From positions 62,001-126,000 of the forward strand of contig CAVWFT010000001.1 of the NCBI GenBank assembly GCA_963754445.1: a DNA stretch of 64,000 nucleotides, written 5' to 3'. Made by a program: the position numbers and the translations under genes. This document shows, one piece after another, positions 16,758 to 24,899 of the stretch; positions within the stretch are counted from its first letter, which is position 1, and the number at the start of each line of letters is the position of its first letter. Source of the DNA: Bog-473 sp963754445 (GTDB lineage Bacteria; Actinomycetota; Acidimicrobiia; Acidimicrobiales; RAAP-2). Below the pieces are notes generated by a model, which was given only the letters and a program-made list of their open reading frames with translations, ran no database searches and was not told where the DNA came from.

Positions 16758-18101
16758 ATGACGGAGCAGGGAACGCCGGCGACACCGGCTCCCAGCAACA
16801 ATCCGGTCGATCTCTTGCGAACCAAGAGCTATTTGGCGCTCGTGTTGCTCGGAGCCGTGATCGGGGTTCCGGTGGCGGCGGTCGCCTACTTCTACCTGAA
16901 GTTCGTCGCGGAGGCCCAGCAATTCGTCTTTGCCACGCTCCCCAACGACCTCGGGCTCAAACCGGTTCCGAACTGGTGGCCCATTCTGCCCCTGGTTCTC
17001 AGCGGCCTTCTGGTCGCCCTGACGCTCCAGTATTTCCACGGCACGGGCGGGCACAAGCCGGCCGAAGGCTTCAAGGCAGCGGGAGCCACGGCCCCCATCG
17101 ACCTTCCCGGGGTGTTGCTGGCCTCGCTGGCTACCCTCTGCCTGGGTGCCGTGCTCGGACCTGAGGCTCCTTTGATAGCGATCGGCAGTGGACTGGGAGT
17201 CCTTGCCGTGCACCTGGTCAAGAAGGACGCACCTCCGATGGCGGCGCTGGTCATCGGAGGGGCCGGGAGTTTCGCAGCGATCGCAACACTCCTGGGATCG
17301 CCGATCGTCGGCGCCTTCTTGCTGATGGAGGCGGCCGGGCTGGGCGGCCCGATCATGGGCGTGGTGCTCGTCCCCGGACTCCTCGCGGCTGGTATCGGGT
17401 CGCTCATCTTTATCGGGCTCGACCAGTGGAGCGGATTCGGAACGTTCTCTTTGAGCGTGGGACCGATCCCGCCCTTTGGCACCCCGACGGTCGGCGAGTT
17501 CTTCTGGGCGATCGCGATCGGGCTGGTCGCGGCCGTCCTCGGTGCGCTGATCAAGCGGGGCGCGTTGGCCCTCCAACCCATCGTCGAGCGCCACAGGATC
17601 TTCCTCACGCCGGTCATGGGCCTCGTGGTCGGGCTCCTGACCCTGATCTTCGCCGACGTCACGAACAAACCGTTCTCGTACGTGCTTTTTTCAGGTCAGA
17701 GCGCTCTGCCTGGTCTCGTCCAGCATGCCGCAACGTGGTCGGTCGGGGCCCTTGTGATGATCCTCGTATGCAAAGGCGCCGCCTATTCAGCGTCCCTCAG
17801 CAGCTTCCGAGGCGGACCGGTCTTCCCGGGCATGTTCCTCGGCGCGGCCCTCGGAATAGCGGTGTCGCACCTCCCAGGTCTGCCCATGATCGCCGGGGTG
17901 GGTATGGGTATCGGCGCCATGACCGTGGCGATGTTGAACCTGCCTCTCGTCTCGGTGCTGCTGGCCTCGCTGTTGTTGGCCGACGATGGATTCCATCTGA
18001 TGCCGCTCATCATCGTTGCCGTCGTGGCCTCCTATGTCACTTCGGCACACCTGGCACCGGCCACGGCCGAGACGCCAGCTCCTGCGCCTGCGGCGAGTTG
18101 A
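16758..18101 (+). CDS. ClC-type chloride channel/antiporter
   Basis: 447 residues with about 10-12 membrane segments. The selectivity motifs are present in modified form: LGAVLGPEAPLIAIGSGLG corresponds to GxEGP with the gating Glu in GPEAP, and SSFRGGPVFPGMFLGAALG to the GGxFxP motif; GSPIVGAFLLMEAAG is the helix after the first half. ClC proteins work as dimers moving chloride or exchanging it for protons. There is no CBS domain, and the short Ala/Pro C-terminus ends at about residue 447. The gene has no same-strand neighbour. Confidence 0.92.
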   Translation: MTEQGTPATPAPSNNPVDLLRTKSYLALVLLGAVIGVPVAAVAYFYLKFVAEAQQFVFATLPNDLGLKPVPNWWPILPLVLSGLLVALTLQYFHGTGGHKPAEGFKAAGATAPIDLPGVLLASLATLCLGAVLGPEAPLIAIGSGLGVLAVHLVKKDAPPMAALVIGGAGSFAAIATLLGSPIVGAFLLMEAAGLGGPIMGVVLVPGLLAAGIGSLIFIGLDQWSGFGTFSLSVGPIPPFGTPTVGEFFWAIAIGLVAAVLGALIKRGALALQPIVERHRIFLTPVMGLVVGLLTLIFADVTNKPFSYVLFSGQSALPGLVQHAATWSVGALVMILVCKGAAYSASLSSFRGGPVFPGMFLGAALGIAVSHLPGLPMIAGVGMGIGAMTVAMLNLPLVSVLLASLLLADDGFHLMPLIIVAVVASYVTSAHLAPATAETPAPAPAAS

Positions 18102-18230
18102 ACCTGCCACAGTGAAGCAACGGGTACTGCTTCAAGAAGTAGGTTCCTGCGAAGATTGAGGGCAGAGTCAATCGCCTGCCGTCATCCGCCGCAACGACTC
18201 ATATCCCGGTCATGTGAAGTTCCGGCCGAA

Positions 18231-19307
18231 TCATTGTGGGAAGGACGAAGAGATTACCGGTGGGTCGACGGGTCCAGTTCGTCCTCGGCGCCGCTTGGGG
18301 TCCGACATCACCCTCTCGTAGGCGACGACGTATTCGTCGATCATCCGCTCTTTGTCGAATCGTCGGACTGCTTCAGCCCTCACTGCGTGACGGTCGAGTT
18401 CGTCGAGGCGAAGAATCGCTTCGGATGCGGCCACCACACTGGAAACGATGAAACCCGTGGTCCCTTCGCTGACGATCTCCGGCATCGATCCCCGGCTGAA
18501 CGCAATCACGGGTGTACCGCACGCCATCGCTTCGACGACCGACAGCCCGAACGGCTCGTCGAACTCGATCAAGTGGAGGAGAGCTGTCGCTTCCCCGAGG
18601 AAGGATGACCGGTCCTCGGCCTTGACCGGACCGATGTATTGCACGCGGTCGCCGTCGAGACGCGGCTCGATCTCGCGCTTGAAGTACAGCTCGTCCTGAA
18701 TGATGCCGCCGATACGCAGGGGCATCCCAGCGGCCTTCGCAGTATCGATCGCCGCGACCAGACCTTTGTCCCGGTGGATGCGACCGAAGAACGCCAGGTA
18801 GGTGCCGGAATGTGGATTGAAGGCCAAGCCACCGGTGTCTATGCCGTGATGGATCGTGGCCAGGTAATCGAGCGACGGGTGCCGATCGGCATCGCTGATC
18901 GCGACGTAGAACGTGGTTTCGTCATATTTCTCGTACACCGGAACGATCTGAGGTGATGAGAATCCGTGGATCGTGGTGATCACCGGAGTGGATATCAAGC
19001 CCGAGTACGTGAGCGGCAGAAAGTCGAAGCTGTTGTGAATGATGTCGAAGTCGTCCGCGCGTTCGAACGCCCTCGAAATGTGGACGCATTCGGCGACTTT
19101 CGGATCGAGGTCGGAATCCTCCGACCAACCTCTCGGCACTACGCTGTCCAAGACCGCGGACGTCACCGAATCACCCGTGGCGAAAAGCGTCACATCGTGC
19201 CCTCTCGCCACGAGCCCTTCGGTCAGCAGGGAAGCGAAGAGCTCCCAGGGTCCGTAGTGGCGCGGTGGCACGCGCCATGAAATAGGCGCAAGGACCGCAA
19301 TACGCAC
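18231..19307 (-). CDS. GT4-family glycosyltransferase (last gene of GT/GH130 operon)
   Basis: 358 residues from GTG 19307. GT-B fold features: IAVLAPISWRVPPRHYGPWE at the N-terminus with the GPWE loop, DIIHNSFDFLPLTYS, IHHGIDTGGL, FFGRIHRDKGLVAAIDTAK, and the donor-binding EPFGLSVVEAMACGTPVIAFSRGS with the E-x7-E pair. This subgroup is often annotated as nucleotide-sugar retaining transferase. It is preceded by a small basic gene 8 bp upstream and the GH130 gene, suggesting a role in making or extending a mannoside or related glycan. Confidence 0.9.
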   Translation of the reverse strand: MRIAVLAPISWRVPPRHYGPWELFASLLTEGLVARGHDVTLFATGDSVTSAVLDSVVPRGWSEDSDLDPKVAECVHISRAFERADDFDIIHNSFDFLPLTYSGLISTPVITTIHGFSSPQIVPVYEKYDETTFYVAISDADRHPSLDYLATIHHGIDTGGLAFNPHSGTYLAFFGRIHRDKGLVAAIDTAKAAGMPLRIGGIIQDELYFKREIEPRLDGDRVQYIGPVKAEDRSSFLGEATALLHLIEFDEPFGLSVVEAMACGTPVIAFSRGSMPEIVSEGTTGFIVSSVVAASEAILRLDELDRHAVRAEAVRRFDKERMIDEYVVAYERVMSDPKRRRGRTGPVDPPVISSSFPQ

Positions 19308-19314
19308 TGCGCCC

Positions 19315-19458
19315 TCAACGCCCCAGGCGAAGCTGGTGCGCTTTGTCGTCTCGGTCTTCGCGTTTTCCTTTCTTGGCCTCTCTCTTCTCCTTCAGCGACT
19401 TACCGGGCTTCTTTCCGGAAGGCTTTTGCGGGGATCTATCTGGCACGGTGTTCTCCAT
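19315..19458 (-). CDS. 47-residue lysine-rich small protein
   Basis: An unbroken ATG frame of 48 codons fills the gap between the GH130 and GT4 genes. The protein is strongly basic in the middle (GKKPGKSLKEKREAKKGKR) and ends DDKAHQLRLGR. I recall similar Lys-rich micropeptides annotated as hypothetical in actinobacteria, with a KSLKEKR core. It is probably expressed as part of the operon because it is 20 bp after the upstream stop and 8 bp before the next start. Its function is unknown; nucleic-acid or anionic-glycan binding is only a guess from charge. Confidence 0.6.
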   Translation of the reverse strand: MENTVPDRSPQKPSGKKPGKSLKEKREAKKGKREDRDDKAHQLRLGR

Positions 19459-19478
19459 TCGTTGGCGTCGGCATTGGG

Positions 19479-20966
19479 TCAATCGGTCATAGTTGTCAGG
19501 GAATCGAGAAGTTCGTCAAGGGCGACCATCGCCACGCCTATGGCAGAGTCGCCGATCCCGTACGGCACGGCCAGGATGCCCGCGTGTAGGAAAGCACCGC
19601 AGGAATAGATGACGTTCGGCACATAGCCGTCCTGCTCGTCGGGTGTCGGACTGAGGAGCGGTTCACGAAGGCGGCCGATGACCAGGGTGGGGTCTTCGAG
19701 GTCGAGCAGAATGGCGCCCATGCTGTAGGTGCGCATCGGGCCGACACCGTGCGTGAGCACCAACCAGCCTGCTTCGGTCTCGATGGGCGATCCGCAGTTG
19801 CCGAGCTGAATGACCTCCCACGATGTCATTGGTGCCTGGCATGGATGCCATTCCTCCCATCGATGCAGATTCATGGTGTAGGCGATGGTGTTGGACTCTC
19901 GATCACTCCGAGACAGAGCGGCGAAGCGTCCGCCGATTCGACGGGGAAAAAGCGCCAAACCCTTGTTGGCGGCGGCCACCCCGACCATCGGCGAGGAGGT
20001 GAAGCTGATGAAATCCTTGGTCTCGAGCAGTTGCTGGCCGATGTCTGTCCCGTTGTAGGCCGTATAGGAGGCGAAGTAGCTCGGATCACCGTCCTCCCCG
20101 AGGAATCGCACAAAGCGGGCGTCTTCCATCCCTTTTGATTCCGCGCTCATGGAAGGAAAGAGAACCCGCTCGCCCAGGGGTGAACCTGCCTCGAATCGGA
20201 TGCTGTAGCTGCGTTCCGCGATCCGTCGCATGAGGTTGGCGGTCCTCGCTGTCTGTTTCCGGGTCGCCGCGTGGTCCTCGAGGGTTCGGAGCCGTTTCTC
20301 CATCTCCTCCTCGGTGAACGTTGAGCCGAGATGGCCTAAGACGTAATCGGCGTCGTCTCCGGAGCCGCGGACCCGACGAAATTCCCCCCTGAACGCCTCG
20401 GCCTCCAGGAGCGAGGCATCCCTCTGTCCGGTGGATGCATACCTCGGAGGCGGATCAAAGCCGACGTCTCCGGAACCCGAAAGCGTTCCCGTCCGGAACC
20501 CGATCGAAGAGCTGTGCCCCTCGCCGATTGCTCGGACACTCATGACGAAGCGCACCAATCCTGGACTGAGTCCCGTCTGGTCCGGATGCATCACCATGCT
20601 CGGATTGCAGAGTGCGGCGCCCTCGATGGCGTACTCGCTGGTGAACGTTGCGCCCAGCAGCAATCGGCGGGTCGGAGTCAGTTGGAGATCGGGGTCCAAG
20701 CGGTCCGAGAGCTCGTCGGCGTGGCGAAGGAATGTCTCGTTCAAGTGGTGATGTCGACCCGCGAAACGTGTGCAGACGTCGTCGTAGCTGTTCTGCACTT
20801 CTTCGTCCGACAAGGCCAGGAGGCGACGTAAGACCGCAGCGGAGCGCGACTCCTGCTGGTCAAATCCCTCGTGTCCGGGCACGAACAGGCGGGTCACCAC
20901 GCGCGAATTGTCGGCAGCAATGTGGACCGAGCTCCGGCGAACGAAGCTCAGTGCCCGCCCGGTCAC
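19479..20966 (-). CDS. GH130-family glycoside phosphorylase/hydrolase
   Basis: 495 residues, GTG start overlapping the previous stop (GTGA). A roughly 90-residue helical N-terminal extension precedes the five-bladed propeller typical of GH130. Recognisable segments are EYAIEGAALCNPSMVMHPD, LSPGLVRFVMSVRAIGEGHSSS, MEDARFVRF, SYFASYTAYNGTDIGQQLLETKDFISF, KGLALFPRRIGGRFAALSR, NCGSPIETEAGWLVLTHGVGP, and the final YVPNVIYSCGAFLHAGILAVPYG. The family cleaves or phosphorolyses beta-mannosides. Its neighbours are two glycosyltransferases, so it may trim or recycle the glycan they make. Confidence 0.88.
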   Translation of the reverse strand: MTGRALSFVRRSSVHIAADNSRVVTRLFVPGHEGFDQQESRSAAVLRRLLALSDEEVQNSYDDVCTRFAGRHHHLNETFLRHADELSDRLDPDLQLTPTRRLLLGATFTSEYAIEGAALCNPSMVMHPDQTGLSPGLVRFVMSVRAIGEGHSSSIGFRTGTLSGSGDVGFDPPPRYASTGQRDASLLEAEAFRGEFRRVRGSGDDADYVLGHLGSTFTEEEMEKRLRTLEDHAATRKQTARTANLMRRIAERSYSIRFEAGSPLGERVLFPSMSAESKGMEDARFVRFLGEDGDPSYFASYTAYNGTDIGQQLLETKDFISFTSSPMVGVAAANKGLALFPRRIGGRFAALSRSDRESNTIAYTMNLHRWEEWHPCQAPMTSWEVIQLGNCGSPIETEAGWLVLTHGVGPMRTYSMGAILLDLEDPTLVIGRLREPLLSPTPDEQDGYVPNVIYSCGAFLHAGILAVPYGIGDSAIGVAMVALDELLDSLTTMTD

Positions 20967-21991
20967 CGCAACACGCTCAGGTGGGTCCGCGCGTGCTGGA
21001 GTGTCGACAGAAGCGCGAGTGTGGACTCAGCGCCCTGGTTGAGGTTGACGCCATGTTTCTCCAGGCCATCGAAGGAGCCGCCAGTCGCTGGGTCCCACAT
21101 CGCAACCTCGCCGTCGTTCTCACCGAGAAACCAGTTGCTGGCTGCCGTGATCCCGTCTCCCCACTGCTGGCCGCTATCAACCTTCTCGGCACGAGCACAC
21201 GCGTCAGCGAGGGCCGATACCTCGATCGGTTGTTGATCGAATCCCGGTCCCGCGTCTTCGGGACCCTGGCCGCCGGCCGGAGTGACCGACAGGTGACCAC
21301 GGCGGGTCTCACGGGTAAGCAACCATTCCAGGAGCTCCAAGCCGTACTCCATGAGAGCGGGCCGACTGAGCACCGAACCGGCTGCGATCATCGCTTCGGG
21401 AAGCGTCGCGTTGGCGTATGTCAAACGCCGTTCCGGCCACGGCCATCGGCCCTGCGGACGGAGTCTGGTCATTGCGTCCGCTGCATCGGAGAGAAGGGCT
21501 TGTGCGGTCGGATTGTCGGGAGCGACACTCAGAAGTTCTGCCGCACCCAACGCAGCAAAAGCCATGGCCCTGGGCCATGGAGAGCGCTGTGTCATCGCGC
21601 GTTCGAGTCCGCGTGCGGCCAGGTGGCGGAGGAGGTGGTCGGTACTCTGTGACACGGCCGTGCCGAGACCCCAGATCGTCCGACCCCAGGCGTCATTGAG
21701 GGCGGGTGGATCCTCCCACGCGCCGAATCGGTTCAGACGATTCCGGCATCTACCGTGCGAGTCCAGTGCGTCCTGAAGAAATCGCAAGCTGAGCATGGCG
21801 AGGGTGCGCATGCCCGGGACATTGGACGATTCCCGTGTCGCCACAATGAGGACTCGAGCCATGTCGTCGCTGCAGTAACCATGTTCAGGTCGGGACTCCG
21901 TGAAGAGCGCGTGCTCGAATGTGCCGTGCTGATCGGTCATGGCAAAGAGGTGGCCGAAGTCCGGCTCCGGAGTCTCCAGCGAGAGGTTCAT
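20963..21991 (-). CDS. Alpha/alpha-barrel protein associated with GT4/GH130 loci
   Basis: 342 residues, overlapping both neighbours by 4 bases. Helical repeats resemble six-hairpin glycosidase folds: HGYCSDDMARVLIVA, NRFGAWEDPPALNDAWGRTIWGLGTAV, RSPWPRAMAFAALGAAELL, WPWPERRLTYANATLPEAMIAAG, and a C-terminal FDQQPIEVSALADACARA plus NLNQGAESTLALLSTLQHAR. Acidic pairs DDMAR, NDAWGR and GAES sit where catalytic carboxylates occur in such folds. In other genomes this protein type lies with or is fused to glycosyltransferases. Its activity is not established as far as I know. Confidence 0.75.
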   Translation of the reverse strand: MNLSLETPEPDFGHLFAMTDQHGTFEHALFTESRPEHGYCSDDMARVLIVATRESSNVPGMRTLAMLSLRFLQDALDSHGRCRNRLNRFGAWEDPPALNDAWGRTIWGLGTAVSQSTDHLLRHLAARGLERAMTQRSPWPRAMAFAALGAAELLSVAPDNPTAQALLSDAADAMTRLRPQGRWPWPERRLTYANATLPEAMIAAGSVLSRPALMEYGLELLEWLLTRETRRGHLSVTPAGGQGPEDAGPGFDQQPIEVSALADACARAEKVDSGQQWGDGITAASNWFLGENDGEVAMWDPATGGSFDGLEKHGVNLNQGAESTLALLSTLQHARTHLSVLR

Positions 21992-23154
21992 ACCGAGGCG
22001 AATTGTTCCGCGAAGAGGTGGTCGGCCAGATGCAGGTACTGGCCTGCGATCACCGACCAGGCGAGGCTGGGTGCGAGTCGGGATGCTTCTGCTGACATCC
22101 TTGCCGCCAGCTCAGGACTCGTGAGGACGCTGCGGAGGGCGAGTGCCATCGCGTCGGGGTCATCGTGGTCGACCACGAGGCCGGCGCCGCTCGAGAGCAG
22201 CTCGATTGCGTGGGGAAAGGCTGTCGCGACCACTGGCCGACCGGACGCGATCGCGTCGACCAGGACTCCTGACGTCACTTGGTCCTTCGAATCGTACGGA
22301 AGCACGACCACCCGGCTCGATTGAATCAAGGCCGTCAGCGACGTCACGTCGCGGTAGTCCGAATCGAAGACCACCGATGACGAGATGCCGAGACGCCTCG
22401 CCTGATCCATGCGGTCCCGTCGATAGGACTCTCCGTGCGCGGCAAGCACCTTGGGGTGTGTCTGGCCGGCCACCAGATACTTGGGCCGCGTGGGGAGATC
22501 GCGTAACGACCGCATCGCGTCGATCACCCGTTCGATTCCTTTGCCGGGTCCGATGAGACCCCACGTCAGTATGACGGGCTGGCCTGCTCGCTCGGGCTCC
22601 GCCCGGGGTGTGGGGATGGCAGCGCCGTGGGCGATGGTGGTCACCTTGGCAGGGTCCACGTCGAAGCCGGCGCACAGGCGGCGACGGGCCGCTTCCGTCA
22701 TGACGACTACCTGGTCGGCCAAGGCGGCAACCTCGTTCAGAACAAATCGCTGATGTGTCGTCGGATGGGCGAGGATCGTGTGGGCGATCACGATGGATGG
22801 GCTCTGGAGACTTCTGAGGATCTCGAGAACATCGTCGCCATCGGCGCCCCCGTACAGGCCGTACTCGTGCTGTATCACGGCAACGTCGTATTGATTCAGC
22901 CTTTCCGAAGCGGCGACGACGGATTGAGGCGACCCAGTCACCAATTCGCCGACGACACGATCATCGTGGGGGTTGCGCCCAGCGGCATCGACGACCCGGA
23001 CGACGCCGACTCGCATGTTGTGAGCCTCGATTCCCGACGCCAGAGCTGCGGTGAACGTTGCCAGACCGCAGGCGGTGGGAGGGTAGGAACTGAGAATCCC
23101 GAAGGAGCGCGGGGCAAGGGAGGGGCCTGCGGCAGGCATGGGGGTGACGCGCAA
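21988..23154 (-). CDS. GT4-family glycosyltransferase (first gene of GT/GH130 operon)
   Basis: 388 residues from TTG 23154, preceded by GAGGAG; ATG 23139 is an alternative. GT-B features: FGILSSYPPTACGLATFTAALASGI, YDVAVIQHEYGLYGGADG, IAHTILAHPTTHQRFVLNEVAALADQVVVMTEAA, then the Rossmann C-domain ILTWGLIGPGKGIERVIDAM, and the donor site VLPYDSKDQVTSGVLVDAIASGRPVVAT. ATGA coupling to the next gene shows they are translated together. It probably starts or elongates the glycan handled by this operon. Confidence 0.9.
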   Translation of the reverse strand: MRVTPMPAAGPSLAPRSFGILSSYPPTACGLATFTAALASGIEAHNMRVGVVRVVDAAGRNPHDDRVVGELVTGSPQSVVAASERLNQYDVAVIQHEYGLYGGADGDDVLEILRSLQSPSIVIAHTILAHPTTHQRFVLNEVAALADQVVVMTEAARRRLCAGFDVDPAKVTTIAHGAAIPTPRAEPERAGQPVILTWGLIGPGKGIERVIDAMRSLRDLPTRPKYLVAGQTHPKVLAAHGESYRRDRMDQARRLGISSSVVFDSDYRDVTSLTALIQSSRVVVLPYDSKDQVTSGVLVDAIASGRPVVATAFPHAIELLSSGAGLVVDHDDPDAMALALRSVLTSPELAARMSAEASRLAPSLAWSVIAGQYLHLADHLFAEQFASV

Positions 23155-23942
23155 GAATGCTCCTCAAAGAGGCTCGGTCGAGGCGTCGAACCTGCACGGG
23201 GCGACATCGGCCAGCACGGCCGTCCTGCCCAAGCGAAGCGACTCTCCCAAGGGGACGAGAAGCCGAGTCTACCGTGCTATCCGCAGTTCAAAGCCTCGGG
23301 TCCGTCAACGAGTGGCATGGACCGGAGACTCGCAGCGACCTGCAACAACCCGTTCGTCGGTCCCAGCGGGCCCAATGGCGCAACCCAAGTTATGAGGGGC
23401 GTCGAATCTCCTCACTCCAGGGCTTCTGAGGTTCGAGGTCACGCTTCCGGTCAGATACCGCGTCGAATGAGTGAACGCTGCGGTGGAGGAGGTCGCCGCC
23501 CTGGTACAAGATTTCGCCTTGCACGAGCCGACCTCATTGAGCTGTGAGATTGAACCGCTTGAAGTAGGTACGACGGGACGGAGCTCTGGCCGCTGCCGCT
23601 CGGACCGATAGATGAGGAGCCCACCGACGCTGCTCTCTTGAGGATGACAGGTTGCTCACAGCCCACCCTCGTCTCGTTCCAACATCCTCGGTGCACCATC
23701 GACAAGAGGCCATTTTTCATCAGCCAGGTAGTGAACACGCGGAGCTGATGGCCATCAGATTCAAGCGAGCGGTTGGCGCAAAGTCTTTACCGTTCATACG
23801 GAAGGTCGAGTGGAGTGCCTAAAACATATAAACAACGGCCCAGTCCAACGCGATGCCGACCATTTCAGACCCTCGGCTATGACGCGCTTTCGACTCAGAT
23901 CAAGCACCACTTCCGCGCCGCGTCTTGTAGGGGCGAAAAGAT
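23155..23942. other. 788-bp region with no convincing gene
   Basis: It lies upstream of both the minus-strand glycan operon and the plus-strand SGNH gene. Open frames here have no family resemblance and poor starts. The second half is AT-richer than its surroundings, notably around 23760-23830. It should hold the two divergent promoters, but no confident -35/-10 pair was found. Confidence 0.5.
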
Positions 23943-24644
23943 GTGAAGCAGTTCCTTGTGGCATCACTCGTCTTGACCTCGGTGACACTGGGTGCCGCCG
24001 TAGCCCAACCGGAAGCCGCCTCAGCGAACACGGTCCACGACGGTGGGATTCGGCCAACAAGCGTGGCAGTTGTGGGTGATTCACTTTCCTGGCAGTCCAG
24101 AGCCTCGATCGAGTCCGCCTTCACCGAGGCTGGCTATTCGACGCGCATATCGGTGAATCCGGGTCATGCTCTGTCGTCGACTTGGGCACAAGACACCCTG
24201 GATGCTGATTTGAACGACGGGTTGTACGGGGTGATCGTCGTGGAAACGGCGTCGAATGACGCTGTGCAGTTGGCACATGGACACGTCTCGGTCTCCCAAT
24301 ATTTGCGGTTGCTGAAACGCTTGATCATCGCAGCGGGGAACACCCAGGTGGTGATCGTAAACGCGAAAGTCGACGCTCCATTTTTCTACGATCCGAGTGA
24401 CGCCGTGGCCATCAACCAAGCGATAGACGTGGCGGCGGAGGAGCATGCAAACGTGCGAATCGTTGACTGGAATAGCGAAGCACGTAACCACCCGTCCTGG
24501 TTCGGGCCCGACATGCTGCACTTGTCGCCTGGCTTACCGGCCACGGTCGTGGCCAGTGACCCACCGAGTGCCGATATGCAGGATGCTGCCGACACAGCAT
24601 TCGCAGAAGCAATGGTCAAGGTCGTTGCGTTTCATGAGTCATAG
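23943..24644 (+). CDS. Secreted SGNH-family hydrolase
   Basis: 233 residues, GTG start after GGGGCGAAAAG. The signal peptide ends near AASANTVHDGG. SVAVVGDSLSWQS gives the block I Ser at about 47, VVETASNDAVQ the block III Asn, and FGPDMLHLSPG the D-x-x-H catalytic pair. The length is near the minimal SGNH domain. It is an exported esterase or acyl-hydrolase like many actinobacterial paralogues; its substrate is unknown. It precedes another secreted hydrolase gene by about 255 bp. Confidence 0.88.
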   Translation: MKQFLVASLVLTSVTLGAAVAQPEAASANTVHDGGIRPTSVAVVGDSLSWQSRASIESAFTEAGYSTRISVNPGHALSSTWAQDTLDADLNDGLYGVIVVETASNDAVQLAHGHVSVSQYLRLLKRLIIAAGNTQVVIVNAKVDAPFFYDPSDAVAINQAIDVAAEEHANVRIVDWNSEARNHPSWFGPDMLHLSPGLPATVVASDPPSADMQDAADTAFAEAMVKVVAFHES

Positions 24645-24899
24645 ATAATGATGGCGAGGTGAGGTGGTTCGTGGGCCGTTCAGCACAATGACAGCTATCC
24701 CACAGCACCCGCGGGCATTCCATATCTGTACCCTTTGTTCCTTGTAAAGAATCCGACAAGCATCAGACATCGCCGCCCTGGAGGCGGAGCGTGCTCGCCT
24801 CACCGATTATCATCGGCGTGCCCTCGTTCTTCGCGAGCAGCCTTCCAGCACTGGCGTCCGAAGTGTCAGCCTCGGTCACAGAAAAGAGGGTTTCTACCC

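Noticed and set aside
22627..23547. Plus-strand open frame of 306 codons
   Set aside because: Mostly opposite the GT4 gene; the non-overlapping part has no protein-like pattern.
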